From Pseudomonas sp. PB106 (GTDB lineage: Bacteria > Pseudomonadota > Gammaproteobacteria > Pseudomonadales > Pseudomonadaceae): a stretch of 53,669 bases of DNA. The stretch lies in NCBI RefSeq assembly GCF_009764645.1, contig NZ_RWIM01000193.1, positions 1 through 53,669 on the forward strand, in the 5' to 3' direction. Both the position numbers and the translations under genes were made by a program. Below are positions 24,193 to 31,976 of the stretch, piece by piece. The notes under the pieces were generated by a model. The model worked only from the letters and a program-made list of their open reading frames with translations, did no database searches and was not told the origin of the DNA. Numbering within the stretch: position 1 is the stretch's first letter; the number at the start of each line of letters is the position of its first letter.

Positions 24193-25857
24193 TTACATAT
24201 TCGGATAAGTCGGGCCGCCAGCGCCTTCCGGCGTGACCCAGGTGATGTTCTGCGAAGGGTCCTTGATGTCACAGGTCTTGCAGTGCACGCAGTTCTGGGC
24301 GTTGATCTGGAAGCGCTTCTCGCCGTCTTCCTTGGTGATCACTTCGTACACGCCGGCCGGGCAGTAGCGCTGCGCCGGTTCGTCGTACAGCGGCAGGTTC
24401 TTGCTGATCGGGATGCTCGGGTCTTTCAGCTTCAAGTGGCAAGGCTGTTCTTCTTCGTGGTTGGTACCGGAGATGAACACCGAGCTGAGCTTGTCGAAGC
24501 TGAGTTTGCCGTCCGGCTTCGGATAGTCGATCTTCTTGCAGTCGGCCGCGAGCTTGAGGCAGGCGTAATCCGGCTTGGTGTCGTGCAGGGTGAACGGCAG
24601 TTTGCCGCCGAAGATGTTCTGATCGAGCCAGTTGAAACCGCCGCCAACGATGGCGCCGAACTTGTGGATCGCCGGGCCGAAGTTGCGGCTGGCGAACAGT
24701 TCGTCGTAGAGCCAGCTCTTCTTGAACGCGTCCACATAAGCGGTCAGTTCTTCTGTGCCGTCCTTTTCAGCGAACAGCGCCTCAGCCACCGATTCAGCGG
24801 CGAGCATGCCCGACTTCATCGCGGTGTGGCTGCCTTTGATCTTGGCGAAGTTCAGAGTGCCGAGATCGCAACCGATCAGCGCGCCGCCCTTGAACACCAT
24901 TTTCGGCAGCGAGTTCAGGCCACCTTTGCAGATGGCGCGGGCGCCGTAGCTGATGCGCTTGCCGCCTTCCAGGTACTGAGCCAGCACCGGGTGATGCTTG
25001 AGGCGCTGGAACTCGTCGAACGGCGACAGGTAGGTGTTGCTGTAGGACAGATCGACGATCAGACCGACCACCACCTGGTTGTTTTCCAGGTGATAGAGGA
25101 ACGAGCCGCCGGTGTTCTCGGTGCCCATGATGTCCAGCGGCCAACCAGCGGTGTGCACCACCAGGCCTGGCTGATGCTTGGCCGGGTCGATTTCCCAGAT
25201 TTCTTTCAGGCCGATGCCGTAGTGCTGAGCGTCGGCATCGCTGTCGAGGTTGTAGCGCTTGATCAGTTGCTTGCCGATGTGGCCACGGCAACCTTCGGCG
25301 AACAGCGTGTACTTGCCACGCAGTTCCATGCCCGGGGTGTACAGACCTTCTTTCGGGTTGCCTTCGCGGTCGACGCCCAGATCACCGGTGATGATCCCGC
25401 GAACCACGCCTTGCTCGTCGATCAGCGCTTCCTGAGCGGCGAAGCCTGGGTAGATTTCTACACCGAGGTTCTCTGCCTGCTGAGCCAGCCAGCGGCACAG
25501 GTTGCCGAGGGAGATGATGTAGTTGCCTTCGTTGTGCATGGTCTTGGGCACAAAGAGGTCAGGAATCTTCTGCGCGCTGTTGGCGTTTTTCAGCACGAAA
25601 ATGTCGTCGCGGGTGACAGGCGTATTCAGCGGCGCGCCAAGTTCTTTCCAGTCCGGGAACAGTTCATTCAGAGCGCGTGGTTCGAACACGGCACCGGAGA
25701 GGATGTGCGCGCCGACTTCGGAGCCTTTTTCGACCACGCAGACGCTGATTTCCTTACCGGCTTCGGCGGCCTTCTGCTTCAGACGGCAGGCGGCGGACAG
25801 GCCAGCGGGGCCGGCACCGACGATGACCACGTCGAATTCCATGTATTCGCGTTCCAC
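24193..25857 (-). CDS. Electron transfer flavoprotein-ubiquinone oxidoreductase
   Basis: A 554-residue membrane-associated enzyme that passes electrons from reduced ETF to ubiquinone. It starts with the FAD-binding VVIVGAGPAGLSAACRL motif. The C-terminal ferredoxin-like part carries the 4Fe-4S ligands (RYCPAGVYE, then NCVHCKTCDIKDP near residue 520). Length is normal for the family. It is divergent from etfBA across a 547-base region with likely fatty-acid-responsive sites. All acyl-CoA dehydrogenases of the cell would feed it through EtfAB. Confidence 0.95.
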   Translation of the reverse strand: MEREYMEFDVVIVGAGPAGLSAACRLKQKAAEAGKEISVCVVEKGSEVGAHILSGAVFEPRALNELFPDWKELGAPLNTPVTRDDIFVLKNANSAQKIPDLFVPKTMHNEGNYIISLGNLCRWLAQQAENLGVEIYPGFAAQEALIDEQGVVRGIITGDLGVDREGNPKEGLYTPGMELRGKYTLFAEGCRGHIGKQLIKRYNLDSDADAQHYGIGLKEIWEIDPAKHQPGLVVHTAGWPLDIMGTENTGGSFLYHLENNQVVVGLIVDLSYSNTYLSPFDEFQRLKHHPVLAQYLEGGKRISYGARAICKGGLNSLPKMVFKGGALIGCDLGTLNFAKIKGSHTAMKSGMLAAESVAEALFAEKDGTEELTAYVDAFKKSWLYDELFASRNFGPAIHKFGAIVGGGFNWLDQNIFGGKLPFTLHDTKPDYACLKLAADCKKIDYPKPDGKLSFDKLSSVFISGTNHEEEQPCHLKLKDPSIPISKNLPLYDEPAQRYCPAGVYEVITKEDGEKRFQINAQNCVHCKTCDIKDPSQNITWVTPEGAGGPTYPNM

Positions 25858-25931
25858 AGGCTATCTCCTACTCAAGGCTCAACAGTTTTTTTTCTAATTT
25901 GGAGGTTTGATGTCGCATCCGCTATTCCTTT

Positions 25932-25941
25932 ACGTTAACGT
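25932..25941. promoter_or_regulatory. ACGTTAACGT palindrome (MerR/LiuR-like operator)
   Basis: ACGTTAACGT sits within TTTACGTTAACGTCAA, 75 bases upstream of the ETF-QO start. The pattern resembles operators of the MerR-type regulator LiuR of branched-chain amino-acid breakdown. This is from memory of the published motif, so moderate confidence only. Confidence 0.4.
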
Positions 25942-25981
25942 CAAGGGGAATATTGGACAGACCTTTCTCTCTAGGCGGCGC

Positions 25982-26010
25982 ATTATATCTACACCACTCC
26001 TAGCGTCCAA
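25982..26010 (-). promoter_or_regulatory. Sigma-70 promoter of the ETF-QO gene
   Basis: On the minus strand TTGGAC (26010-26005), a 17-base spacer and a perfect TATAAT (25987-25982) point toward the ETF-QO gene. The leader would be about 115-120 bases and would contain the ACGTTAACGT palindrome downstream of the start site. Confidence 0.65.
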
Positions 26011-26012
26011 TA

Positions 26013-26026
26013 CAAACGTTTGTTTG
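26013..26026. promoter_or_regulatory. psrA site: PsrA-consensus operator
   Basis: CAAAC-GTTT-GTTTG matches exactly the P. aeruginosa PsrA consensus (G/C)AAAC-N2-4-GTTT(G/C). It lies three bases upstream of the ETF-QO -35 box. PsrA is a TetR-type repressor released by long-chain acyl-CoA or fatty acid, and etf genes belong to its known or predicted regulon. Confidence 0.75.
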
Positions 26027-26086
26027 AATCGGCTCCAGGCCAGAGAAATCAAAGAAGCGCGGCTTATGAATGGTCATTTTGCTGTA

Positions 26087-26112
26087 TTGACCGGAATAGG
26101 CGTTCCGGTCAA
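26087..26112. promoter_or_regulatory. Perfect 10-bp inverted repeat upstream of etfB
   Basis: TTGACCGGAA, spacer TAGGCG and TTCCGGTCAA form a perfect inverted repeat about 300 bases before etfB. It has no T-run and is set inside an intergenic region, so an operator or a structured leader fits better than a terminator. Confidence 0.5.
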
Positions 26113-26404
26113 GATACGGGCGGTTTTGCGCTCGTCGTAGGCAGACTGGCGGTTTCAAGAGCACGTCTAAAGACAGGGCACAGGCAGTAGAAGGTGATGC
26201 GCAGCGCGGTCTGGCGCGCAGTTTACACCGCGTGAGGAGTTATGACTTGTCGGTCACCACTGACGAACGGTCGCACCCCTTAACGTCGTGCAATCACTTC
26301 GCACCCCGGTCGGCGTTTTTAGAGGTGCCCTTTTAGCCTGATGAGCATCAACCGCCAGGTTCGCCTAGGCGACTTTCTTTTCACCGGAGAGTAACGAGGA
26401 ATCC
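26113..26404 (+). other. Gene-free stretch upstream of etfB
   Basis: No open frame with a credible ribosome-binding site and no strong -10/-35 pair is visible here. The last 25 bases hold the etfB ribosome-binding site (CGAGGAATCC). The etfBA promoter therefore remains unplaced, somewhere between the inverted repeat at 26087 and the gene. Confidence 0.4.
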
Positions 26405-27154
26405 ATGAAGGTTCTTGTAGCTGTCAAACGCGTTGTGGATTACAACGTCAAGGTTCGCGTCAAGGCGGACAATTCCGGCGTCGATCTCGCCAACGTCAAG
26501 ATGTCGATGAACCCGTTCTGCGAAATCGCAGTGGAAGAAGCCGTACGCCTGAAAGAGAAAGGTGTTGCGACTGAAATCGTCGTCGTCTCCATCGGCCCGA
26601 CCACCGCTCAGGAGCAGCTGCGTACCGCACTGGCTCTGGGCGCCGACCGTGCCATCCTCGTCGAATCCGCTGAAGATCTGACCTCGCTTGCCGTGGCAAA
26701 GCTGCTCAAGGCTGTGGTCGACAAGGAACAGCCTCAGCTGGTGATCCTTGGCAAACAGGCCATCGACAGCGACAACAACCAGACCGGCCAGATGCTCGCT
26801 GCATTGAGCGGCTACGGTCAGGGCACGTTCGCATCGAAAGTCGAAGTCTCCGGCGACAGCGTTGCCGTGACTCGCGAAATCGACGGCGGCGCGCAGACTG
26901 TTTCGCTGAAACTGCCGGCGATCGTCACCACCGACCTGCGTTTGAACGAGCCGCGCTACGCGTCTCTGCCAAACATCATGAAAGCCAAGAAGAAGCCTCT
27001 CGAAGTGCTGACTCCGGACGCTTTGGGCGTTTCCACCGCCTCCACCAACAAGACCTTGAAAGTCGAAGCGCCGGCTGCACGCAGCGCGGGCATCAAGGTC
27101 AAGTCGGTGGCTGAACTGGTCGAGAAACTGAAAAACGAAGCGAAGGTAATCTAA
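26405..27154 (+). CDS. etfB: Electron transfer flavoprotein subunit beta
   Basis: A 249-residue ETF beta subunit. It starts KVLVAVKRVVDYNVKVRVK and has NPFCEIAVEEAVRLKE, LGADRAILV and the AMP-binding VILGKQAIDSDNNQTGQMLA segment. With EtfA it forms the soluble FAD/AMP heterodimer that takes electrons from acyl-CoA dehydrogenases and passes them to ETF-QO. Its TAA is followed at once by the etfA ATG, so translation is coupled. Confidence 0.96.
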   Translation: MKVLVAVKRVVDYNVKVRVKADNSGVDLANVKMSMNPFCEIAVEEAVRLKEKGVATEIVVVSIGPTTAQEQLRTALALGADRAILVESAEDLTSLAVAKLLKAVVDKEQPQLVILGKQAIDSDNNQTGQMLAALSGYGQGTFASKVEVSGDSVAVTREIDGGAQTVSLKLPAIVTTDLRLNEPRYASLPNIMKAKKKPLEVLTPDALGVSTASTNKTLKVEAPAARSAGIKVKSVAELVEKLKNEAKVI

Positions 27155-28084
27155 ATGACTATCTTGGTTATTGCTGAACACGACAACAAAGTGCTGGCCC
27201 CGGCCACACTGAACACCGTGGCTGCTGCGGCCAAAATCGGCGGCGACATCCACGTTCTGGTTGCAGGTCAGGGCGCTGGCGCCGTGGCTGAAGCCGCTGC
27301 GAAAATCGCTGGCGTGAGCAAAGTCCTGAACGCTGACAACGCGGCTTACGCGCATCAGCTGCCGGAAAACGTTGCTCCACTGGTGGCAGAGCTCGGCGCT
27401 GGTTACAGCCACATCCTGGCTGCCGCCACCTCCAACGGCAAAAACATCCTGCCACGCGTTGCCGCGCAGCTGGACGTTGACCAGATCTCCGAGATCATCT
27501 CGGTCGAAAGCGCTGACACCTTCAAGCGCCCGATCTACGCCGGTAACGCCATCGCTACCGTGCAGTCGACTGCTGCGATCAAAGTGATCACCGTGCGTGC
27601 CACCGGTTTCGACCCGGTGGCTGCTGAAGGTGGTTCGGCGGCTGTTGAAGCTGTTGGCGCTGCACACGACGCAGGCACTTCGAGCTTCGTTGGCGAAGAA
27701 CTGGCCAAGTCCGACCGTCCAGAGCTGACCGCTGCCAAGATCGTCGTATCCGGCGGCCGCGGCATGCAGAACGGCGACAACTTCAAACACCTGTACGCCC
27801 TGGCCGACAAGCTGGGCGCTGCCGTCGGTGCTTCGCGCGCCGCCGTCGACGCAGGTTTCGTACCCAACGACATGCAGGTCGGTCAGACCGGCAAGATCGT
27901 TGCGCCACAGCTGTACATCGCCGTCGGTATCTCCGGCGCGATCCAGCACCTGGCCGGTATGAAAGACTCCAAAGTGATCGTTGCGATCAACAAGGACGAA
28001 GAAGCGCCGATCTTCCAGGTGGCCGATTACGGTCTCGTGGCGGATCTGTTCGAAGCAGTCCCTGAGCTGGAGAAGCTGGTCTAA
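27155..28084 (+). CDS. etfA: Electron transfer flavoprotein subunit alpha
   Basis: A 309-residue ETF alpha subunit. The C-terminal FAD-binding part is complete: VSGGRGMQNGDNF, LGAAVGASRAAVDAG, QVGQTGKIVAPQLYIAVGISG and AIQHLAGMKDSKVIVAINKD. It carries the redox FAD of the ETF dimer. It directly abuts etfB and ends at a strong terminator. Confidence 0.96.
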   Translation: MTILVIAEHDNKVLAPATLNTVAAAAKIGGDIHVLVAGQGAGAVAEAAAKIAGVSKVLNADNAAYAHQLPENVAPLVAELGAGYSHILAAATSNGKNILPRVAAQLDVDQISEIISVESADTFKRPIYAGNAIATVQSTAAIKVITVRATGFDPVAAEGGSAAVEAVGAAHDAGTSSFVGEELAKSDRPELTAAKIVVSGGRGMQNGDNFKHLYALADKLGAAVGASRAAVDAGFVPNDMQVGQTGKIVAPQLYIAVGISGAIQHLAGMKDSKVIVAINKDEEAPIFQVADYGLVADLFEAVPELEKLV

Positions 28085-28102
28085 TCCGGCGGCTTCACTT
28101 AT

Positions 28103-28135
28103 AAAGAGCCCGGCCTGTTGGTCGGGCTTTTTTTT
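28103..28135 (+). terminator. Terminator after etfA
   Basis: AGCCCG(G)CC, loop TGTT and GG(T)CGGGCT form a short stem followed by eight or more T. Confidence 0.88.
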
Positions 28136-28164
28136 GTCTCGGATTTGAGTGGGAGCGTTTCGCC

Positions 28165-28986
28165 ATGGATCTGCGCTGCGGATGGTTGTTGGGATTGGCC
28201 CTGTTGCCCGGTTTGGCCATGGCTGCTGGCAAGTGCGAGCGTCTTGTCGTCACCGGCAGCCCGGATGCGCCGCCGTACCTGTGGCAGGACCCGCAAAACC
28301 CCAAGCAGTTGATCGGCGCCAGCGCCGACCTGTTGCAGCAAGTGGCCAAGGACCTCGGCATCAAGGTCGAGTTGCTCTACGCCGGCAAACGCTCGCAGGC
28401 CCTTGATGAAGTGCGCAGCGGGCGTATGGATATGCTCGCCGACGCGCCACTGACCCTCAATGAGCTGGAAAACCTCGACTACGTCCATCCGCCGCTGTTG
28501 GAAAACGACTATCTGGTATGGACGCGCAAAGGCTCGACGCTGGTCTACAGCGAAGCCAAAGACCTGCATGGCCATGCCGGCGCGTTGTCGGAAAAGTCTC
28601 GTATTACCCAGGAATTCAGCACGTTCGCCGAGCAGAATCTGACCCTGACCAAGACAGCAAACCTCACTCAAGCCTTTCAGAAACTTCTCTTGGGTGAAGT
28701 GGAATATGTACTCGCCGGACGCTACTCGGGCATGGCCGCCGCGCAAGCGCTGGGCATGGCCAATGATCTGCTGGTGTTCGAGCAACCCATCGACCGGCCG
28801 GGTCTGTTCCTTGCGGTTTCCCACAACTCGGCCTGCAACGATCCGTGGTTGCGCGGACAGCTAGCCAAAAAGATGACAGAATTGCCCGCGTCCGGACTGA
28901 CGGAAGCCGCGCTGCAACGCAACATCGAGCGCTGGAAGGCGCAGCAGCAACAGCCGCAACAACCTGTCAGTGCCCCAAAACAGTAG
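28165..28986 (+). CDS. Periplasmic solute-binding protein (SBP_bac_3 type)
   Basis: A 273-residue exported protein. Residues 1 to about 21 form a signal peptide (LLGLALLPGLAMAAG). The rest resembles family 3 amino-acid-type binding proteins: RLVVTGSPDAPPYLW, LIGASADLLQQVAKDLGIKVELLY, ALDEVRSGRMDMLADAP and a late LARGQLAKKMTELPASG-like tail. No ABC permease or ATPase is near. The following genes encode envelope lipoproteins, so it may be a stand-alone sensor or have an envelope role. Ligand unknown. It has no strong ribosome-binding site. Confidence 0.75.
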   Translation: MDLRCGWLLGLALLPGLAMAAGKCERLVVTGSPDAPPYLWQDPQNPKQLIGASADLLQQVAKDLGIKVELLYAGKRSQALDEVRSGRMDMLADAPLTLNELENLDYVHPPLLENDYLVWTRKGSTLVYSEAKDLHGHAGALSEKSRITQEFSTFAEQNLTLTKTANLTQAFQKLLLGEVEYVLAGRYSGMAAAQALGMANDLLVFEQPIDRPGLFLAVSHNSACNDPWLRGQLAKKMTELPASGLTEAALQRNIERWKAQQQQPQQPVSAPKQ

Positions 28987-28995
28987 GGATTCTTA

Positions 28996-29352
28996 GTGAG
29001 TATTCGACCTCTTTTCGCGGCTGTGGCCGTTCTGGCCCTGGCCGGTTGCGCAACCGATCCGGCACCCAGCGAACAAATGCGCCTGACCGAGCAGGCCATC
29101 ACCCAGGCCAAGGCTGTCGGCGCCACTGCAGATGAAGTGCCGGAAATGAAACTGGCCGAAACCAAATACGATCGCGCCAAAGGCAACATGGCCGACGAGT
29201 CCTATCGCAATGCGCGCATGCGTGCCGAACAGGCCGAGCTGGATGCGCGTCTGGCTGAAGCCAAAGTGCTGACACAAAAAAGTGAAGAACAGCTGAACGT
29301 GCTCAACACCCGCATCGTCCGACTGCGCAAGCAACTGGGAGATGCCCAATGA
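28996..29352 (+). CDS. DUF4398 lipoprotein
   Basis: A 118-residue lipoprotein starting at GTG 28996. The signal peptide ends in LALAGC, with the lipid-carrying Cys near residue 18. The remainder is a long helical, Glu/Ala/Lys-rich coiled-coil region (DUF4398 type), for example MRLTEQAITQAKAVG and AEQAELDARLAEAKVLTQ. It overlaps the OmpA-like gene by four bases (ATGA) and is probably its partner in the outer membrane/periplasm. Confidence 0.82.
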   Translation: MSIRPLFAAVAVLALAGCATDPAPSEQMRLTEQAITQAKAVGATADEVPEMKLAETKYDRAKGNMADESYRNARMRAEQAELDARLAEAKVLTQKSEEQLNVLNTRIVRLRKQLGDAQ

Positions 29353-30161
29353 GCCTCAAATCCAAAGTCGTAGGCGCTTTGATCCTCGCCGGTTGCGCCA
29401 GCCTGTACGGTTGCGCCGGGCAACACAGTGAATCCGCTCTGCAAGAAGCCGGCGCCGACTTCCAGAAAGTCAAAGAAGACTCCAACGTGCTGCGCATCGC
29501 ACCGAAGGACGTGATCCGCGCCGGTGAGTCGCTGGCTCGCGCCGATCGCCTGTCGACCTATTGGGGCAGCGGTTCGGACGTGGTGCATTATGCCTACCTG
29601 AGCCAGCGTTACAGCGAAATCGCCCGCGAACATACCAATCAGGTGCTCAACGAAGAGCGCGCGGCCAAGCTCGAACTGGAACGCCAGCGTCTGCAATTGG
29701 CTTTGCGTGAATCCAAGTTGCTCAGCGTGCAGCAGCAGGGCAAATGGCTGGAAGAACAGATCGTCGCATTGGCCACCACGCAAACCGACCGTGGTCTGGT
29801 GATGACCCTCGGCGATGTACTGTTCGACACCGGCGAAGCAGAGCTGAAAAACTCGGCCAACCGTGTCGTGCTGAAGATCGTTCAGTTCCTGCAACTGAAT
29901 CCGAAACGCGTAGTGCGCATCGAGGGTTACACCGACAGCACCGGCGGCAAGCAGGAAAACCTCAAACTGTCCCGCGACCGTGCACAAGCGGTGGCGGATG
30001 TGCTGATGGATCTCGGTATCGAGGACAAGCGCATTAAGGTCGAAGGTTACGGCGATGAATACCCGGTGGACGTCAACGCTTCCGAGCGTGGGCGCGCACA
30101 GAACCGTCGGGTGGAAATTGTCTTCTCCGACGAGAAAGGCCAGCTCGGCGCCGCTCGTTAA
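29349..30161 (+). CDS. OmpA-family lipoprotein
   Basis: A 270-residue protein. The signal peptide ends in SLYGC (Cys near residue 22), followed by a helical DUF4398-like segment and a C-terminal OmpA/MotB peptidoglycan-binding domain (FDTGEAELKNSA, VRIEGYTDSTGG, NLKLSRDRAQAVADVLM, GYGDEYPVDVNASERGRAQNRRVEI). It should tether the outer membrane to peptidoglycan. It is translationally coupled to the DUF4398 lipoprotein and ends at a REP-type terminator. Confidence 0.88.
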   Translation: MSLKSKVVGALILAGCASLYGCAGQHSESALQEAGADFQKVKEDSNVLRIAPKDVIRAGESLARADRLSTYWGSGSDVVHYAYLSQRYSEIAREHTNQVLNEERAAKLELERQRLQLALRESKLLSVQQQGKWLEEQIVALATTQTDRGLVMTLGDVLFDTGEAELKNSANRVVLKIVQFLQLNPKRVVRIEGYTDSTGGKQENLKLSRDRAQAVADVLMDLGIEDKRIKVEGYGDEYPVDVNASERGRAQNRRVEIVFSDEKGQLGAAR

Positions 30162-30174
30162 GCCAGGTGAAACC

Positions 30175-30268
30175 CTGTAGGAGCTGCCGAAGGCTGCGAT
30201 CTTTTGATGTTGATCTTAAAAACAGGATCAAAAGATCGCAGCCTCGTTGCACTCGTCAGCTCCTACAG
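30175..30268. repeat. REP-type palindrome with terminator features (GATCGCAGCC class)
   Basis: CTGTAGGAGCTGCCGAAGGC...GATCTTTTGAT pairs with ATCAAAAGATCGCAGCC... ending GCTCCTACAG. The right arm carries an insertion (CTCGTTGCACTCGT) relative to the left. It lies after the OmpA-like gene. Confidence 0.8.
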
Positions 30269-30378
30269 CGTTCCATTGCATAGCCCGGCAAGTACCGGGC
30301 ATTTTTACGTCTGTCGATTAGCTCGCAAATCGGTACAGTCGGGGGCAGACACTGCACTGTATGGTCGAGTATTGTGGC

Positions 30379-30412
30379 AACTGTCCCAGTACACTTCTAA
30401 ACTGTTCCGGTA
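30379..30412 (+). promoter_or_regulatory. Direct repeat AACTGTYCCRGTA, likely MocR operator
   Basis: AACTGTCCCAGTA (30379-30391) and AACTGTTCCGGTA (30400-30412) match at 11 of 13 positions and start 21 bases apart, about two helical turns. Direct-repeat operators with such phasing are typical of MocR regulators such as GabR. It lies 46 bases upstream of the MocR gene. Confidence 0.6.
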
Positions 30413-30458
30413 TTGTTTCACACAAGAATAAAATGCCCGTGAAATCGAGTGCTGCGTC

Positions 30459-31898
30459 ATGACCAATCTCTTGCTCTACCAACGTATTGCTCAGCAACTG
30501 GCCGAAGATATTCGCCGTGGTGTCTATCAGCCGGGGGAGCGCGTGCCCTCGGTGCGCAAGATGAGTTCGCAGCTCAACGTCAGCCATGCGACGGTGTTGC
30601 AGGCGTACGCCAATCTCGAAGATCAGGGGCTGATCCGCGCGCGTCCGCAGTCCGGTTATTACGTACACCAGACGCCTGCGTTGACGGCGCCGACGCCGGA
30701 CATTGCCCGGGTCGAGCGGCCCGGTCTGGTCACCCGCAGCAGCATCATTCAACAAGTTCTGGTCGAGTCGCGCCGTGAAGGCGTGTTTGCGCTGGGCGCC
30801 GCCGTACCGAGTGTCGATTATTTGCCGGTGCGCGCGCTGCATCAGCAGTTGGCCAAAGTCACCCGTTTCCATAGCCCGCGCGCCTTCAGCTACATGTTCA
30901 GCCCCGGTTTCGAACCGCTGCGCCGACAAGTAGCGATCCGCATGCGCGATGCCGGCGTGGTGGTCGATCCGTCGGAAGTGGTCATCACCCACGGCTGCGT
31001 GGACGCCTTGCAGATGTCGCTACGCGTACTGACCCGGCCCGGTGATCTGATCGCTGCCGAGTCGCCGACCTATTACGGCTTGTTGCAACTGGCTGACCTG
31101 CTCGGTCTGAAAGTCATCGAAATCCCCAGCGATCCTGCCACCGGCATGAGCCTCGAAGCCCTGCAACTGGCGGCCAACCAGTGGTCGATCAAGGCCTTGG
31201 TGCTGACCACGCGCCTGAGCAATCCTTTGGGCGGCACCATGCCCGAGGAACGTCAGAAACAACTGCTGCGCTTGGCCTCGGACTTCGACATCCAGATCGT
31301 TGAAGACGACATCTATGGCGAACTGATGTTCGAGCAGGGCAAAACCAAAGCGCTCAAGGCTTATGACCGACTGGATCGGGTGATCTACTGTTCAAGTTTC
31401 TCCAAGACCCTGTCTCCCGGCGTGCGCATCGGCTGGATGATCGCTGGCAAATACCAGCAGGAGATCCAGCGCCTGCAGACCTTCAGCACCCATTCGGCGT
31501 GCAGCGTGACGCAGATGGCGATCGCCGCCTATCTGGAAAACGGCGGCTATGACCGGCATTTACGCTTCATCCGCCAGGAATACCGAAAAAACCTCAGCGC
31601 CTTCCAGTTGGCGGTGCAGCAGTACTTCCCCGAAGGCACGCAAATGACCCGGCCCACGGGCGGCTTCATTCTGTGGGTGAGTCTGCCGGGGAGGGTGAAC
31701 ACCCAGGAATTGCATGTCAGGGCATTGCAGCAGGGCATCAGTATTGCGCCGGGGCTGATCTTCAGTAATACCGAGCAATTCAACCACTGTATCCGCCTGA
31801 ACTGCGGGATTCCGTGGAATCGCGAAGCCGAGCGGGCGCTAATGACTTTGGGCCTGCTGGCGACGCAGCTGTGTCAGGAAACCGCTGGCGGATTCTGA
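30459..31898 (+). CDS. MocR-type regulator (GntR HTH fused to aminotransferase-like domain)
   Basis: A 479-residue fusion. Residues 1-75 form a GntR winged helix (DIRRGVYQPGERVPSVRKMS, LNVSHATVLQAYANLEDQGL). Residues from about 95 on form a fold type I PLP aminotransferase-like domain, with the PLP Lys at K316 in SSFSKTLSPGVRIGW. MocR proteins sense amino acids, GABA or PLP. No divergent target gene is present, so autoregulation or a distant target is likely. A direct repeat lies in its promoter. The start at 30459 is weakly supported by a ribosome-binding site. Confidence 0.87.
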   Translation: MTNLLLYQRIAQQLAEDIRRGVYQPGERVPSVRKMSSQLNVSHATVLQAYANLEDQGLIRARPQSGYYVHQTPALTAPTPDIARVERPGLVTRSSIIQQVLVESRREGVFALGAAVPSVDYLPVRALHQQLAKVTRFHSPRAFSYMFSPGFEPLRRQVAIRMRDAGVVVDPSEVVITHGCVDALQMSLRVLTRPGDLIAAESPTYYGLLQLADLLGLKVIEIPSDPATGMSLEALQLAANQWSIKALVLTTRLSNPLGGTMPEERQKQLLRLASDFDIQIVEDDIYGELMFEQGKTKALKAYDRLDRVIYCSSFSKTLSPGVRIGWMIAGKYQQEIQRLQTFSTHSACSVTQMAIAAYLENGGYDRHLRFIRQEYRKNLSAFQLAVQQYFPEGTQMTRPTGGFILWVSLPGRVNTQELHVRALQQGISIAPGLIFSNTEQFNHCIRLNCGIPWNREAERALMTLGLLATQLCQETAGGF

Positions 31899-31976
31899 AC
31901 GAGCGGCGGCTGATGCTTGTCTTGTGGCGTGCAACAGGCGAGCATATGGCCCTCTGCCGTTAGACTCGTTGGGTCC

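Noticed and set aside
24283..25938. 551-residue plus-strand frame opposite the ETF-QO gene
   Set aside because: The ETF-QO reading is complete with cofactor motifs. The opposite frame is the usual antisense artefact, rich in Ala, Val, Phe and Arg.
26381..27949. 522-residue minus-strand frame opposite etfBA
   Set aside because: EtfB and EtfA are certain; the antisense frame has no known motif.
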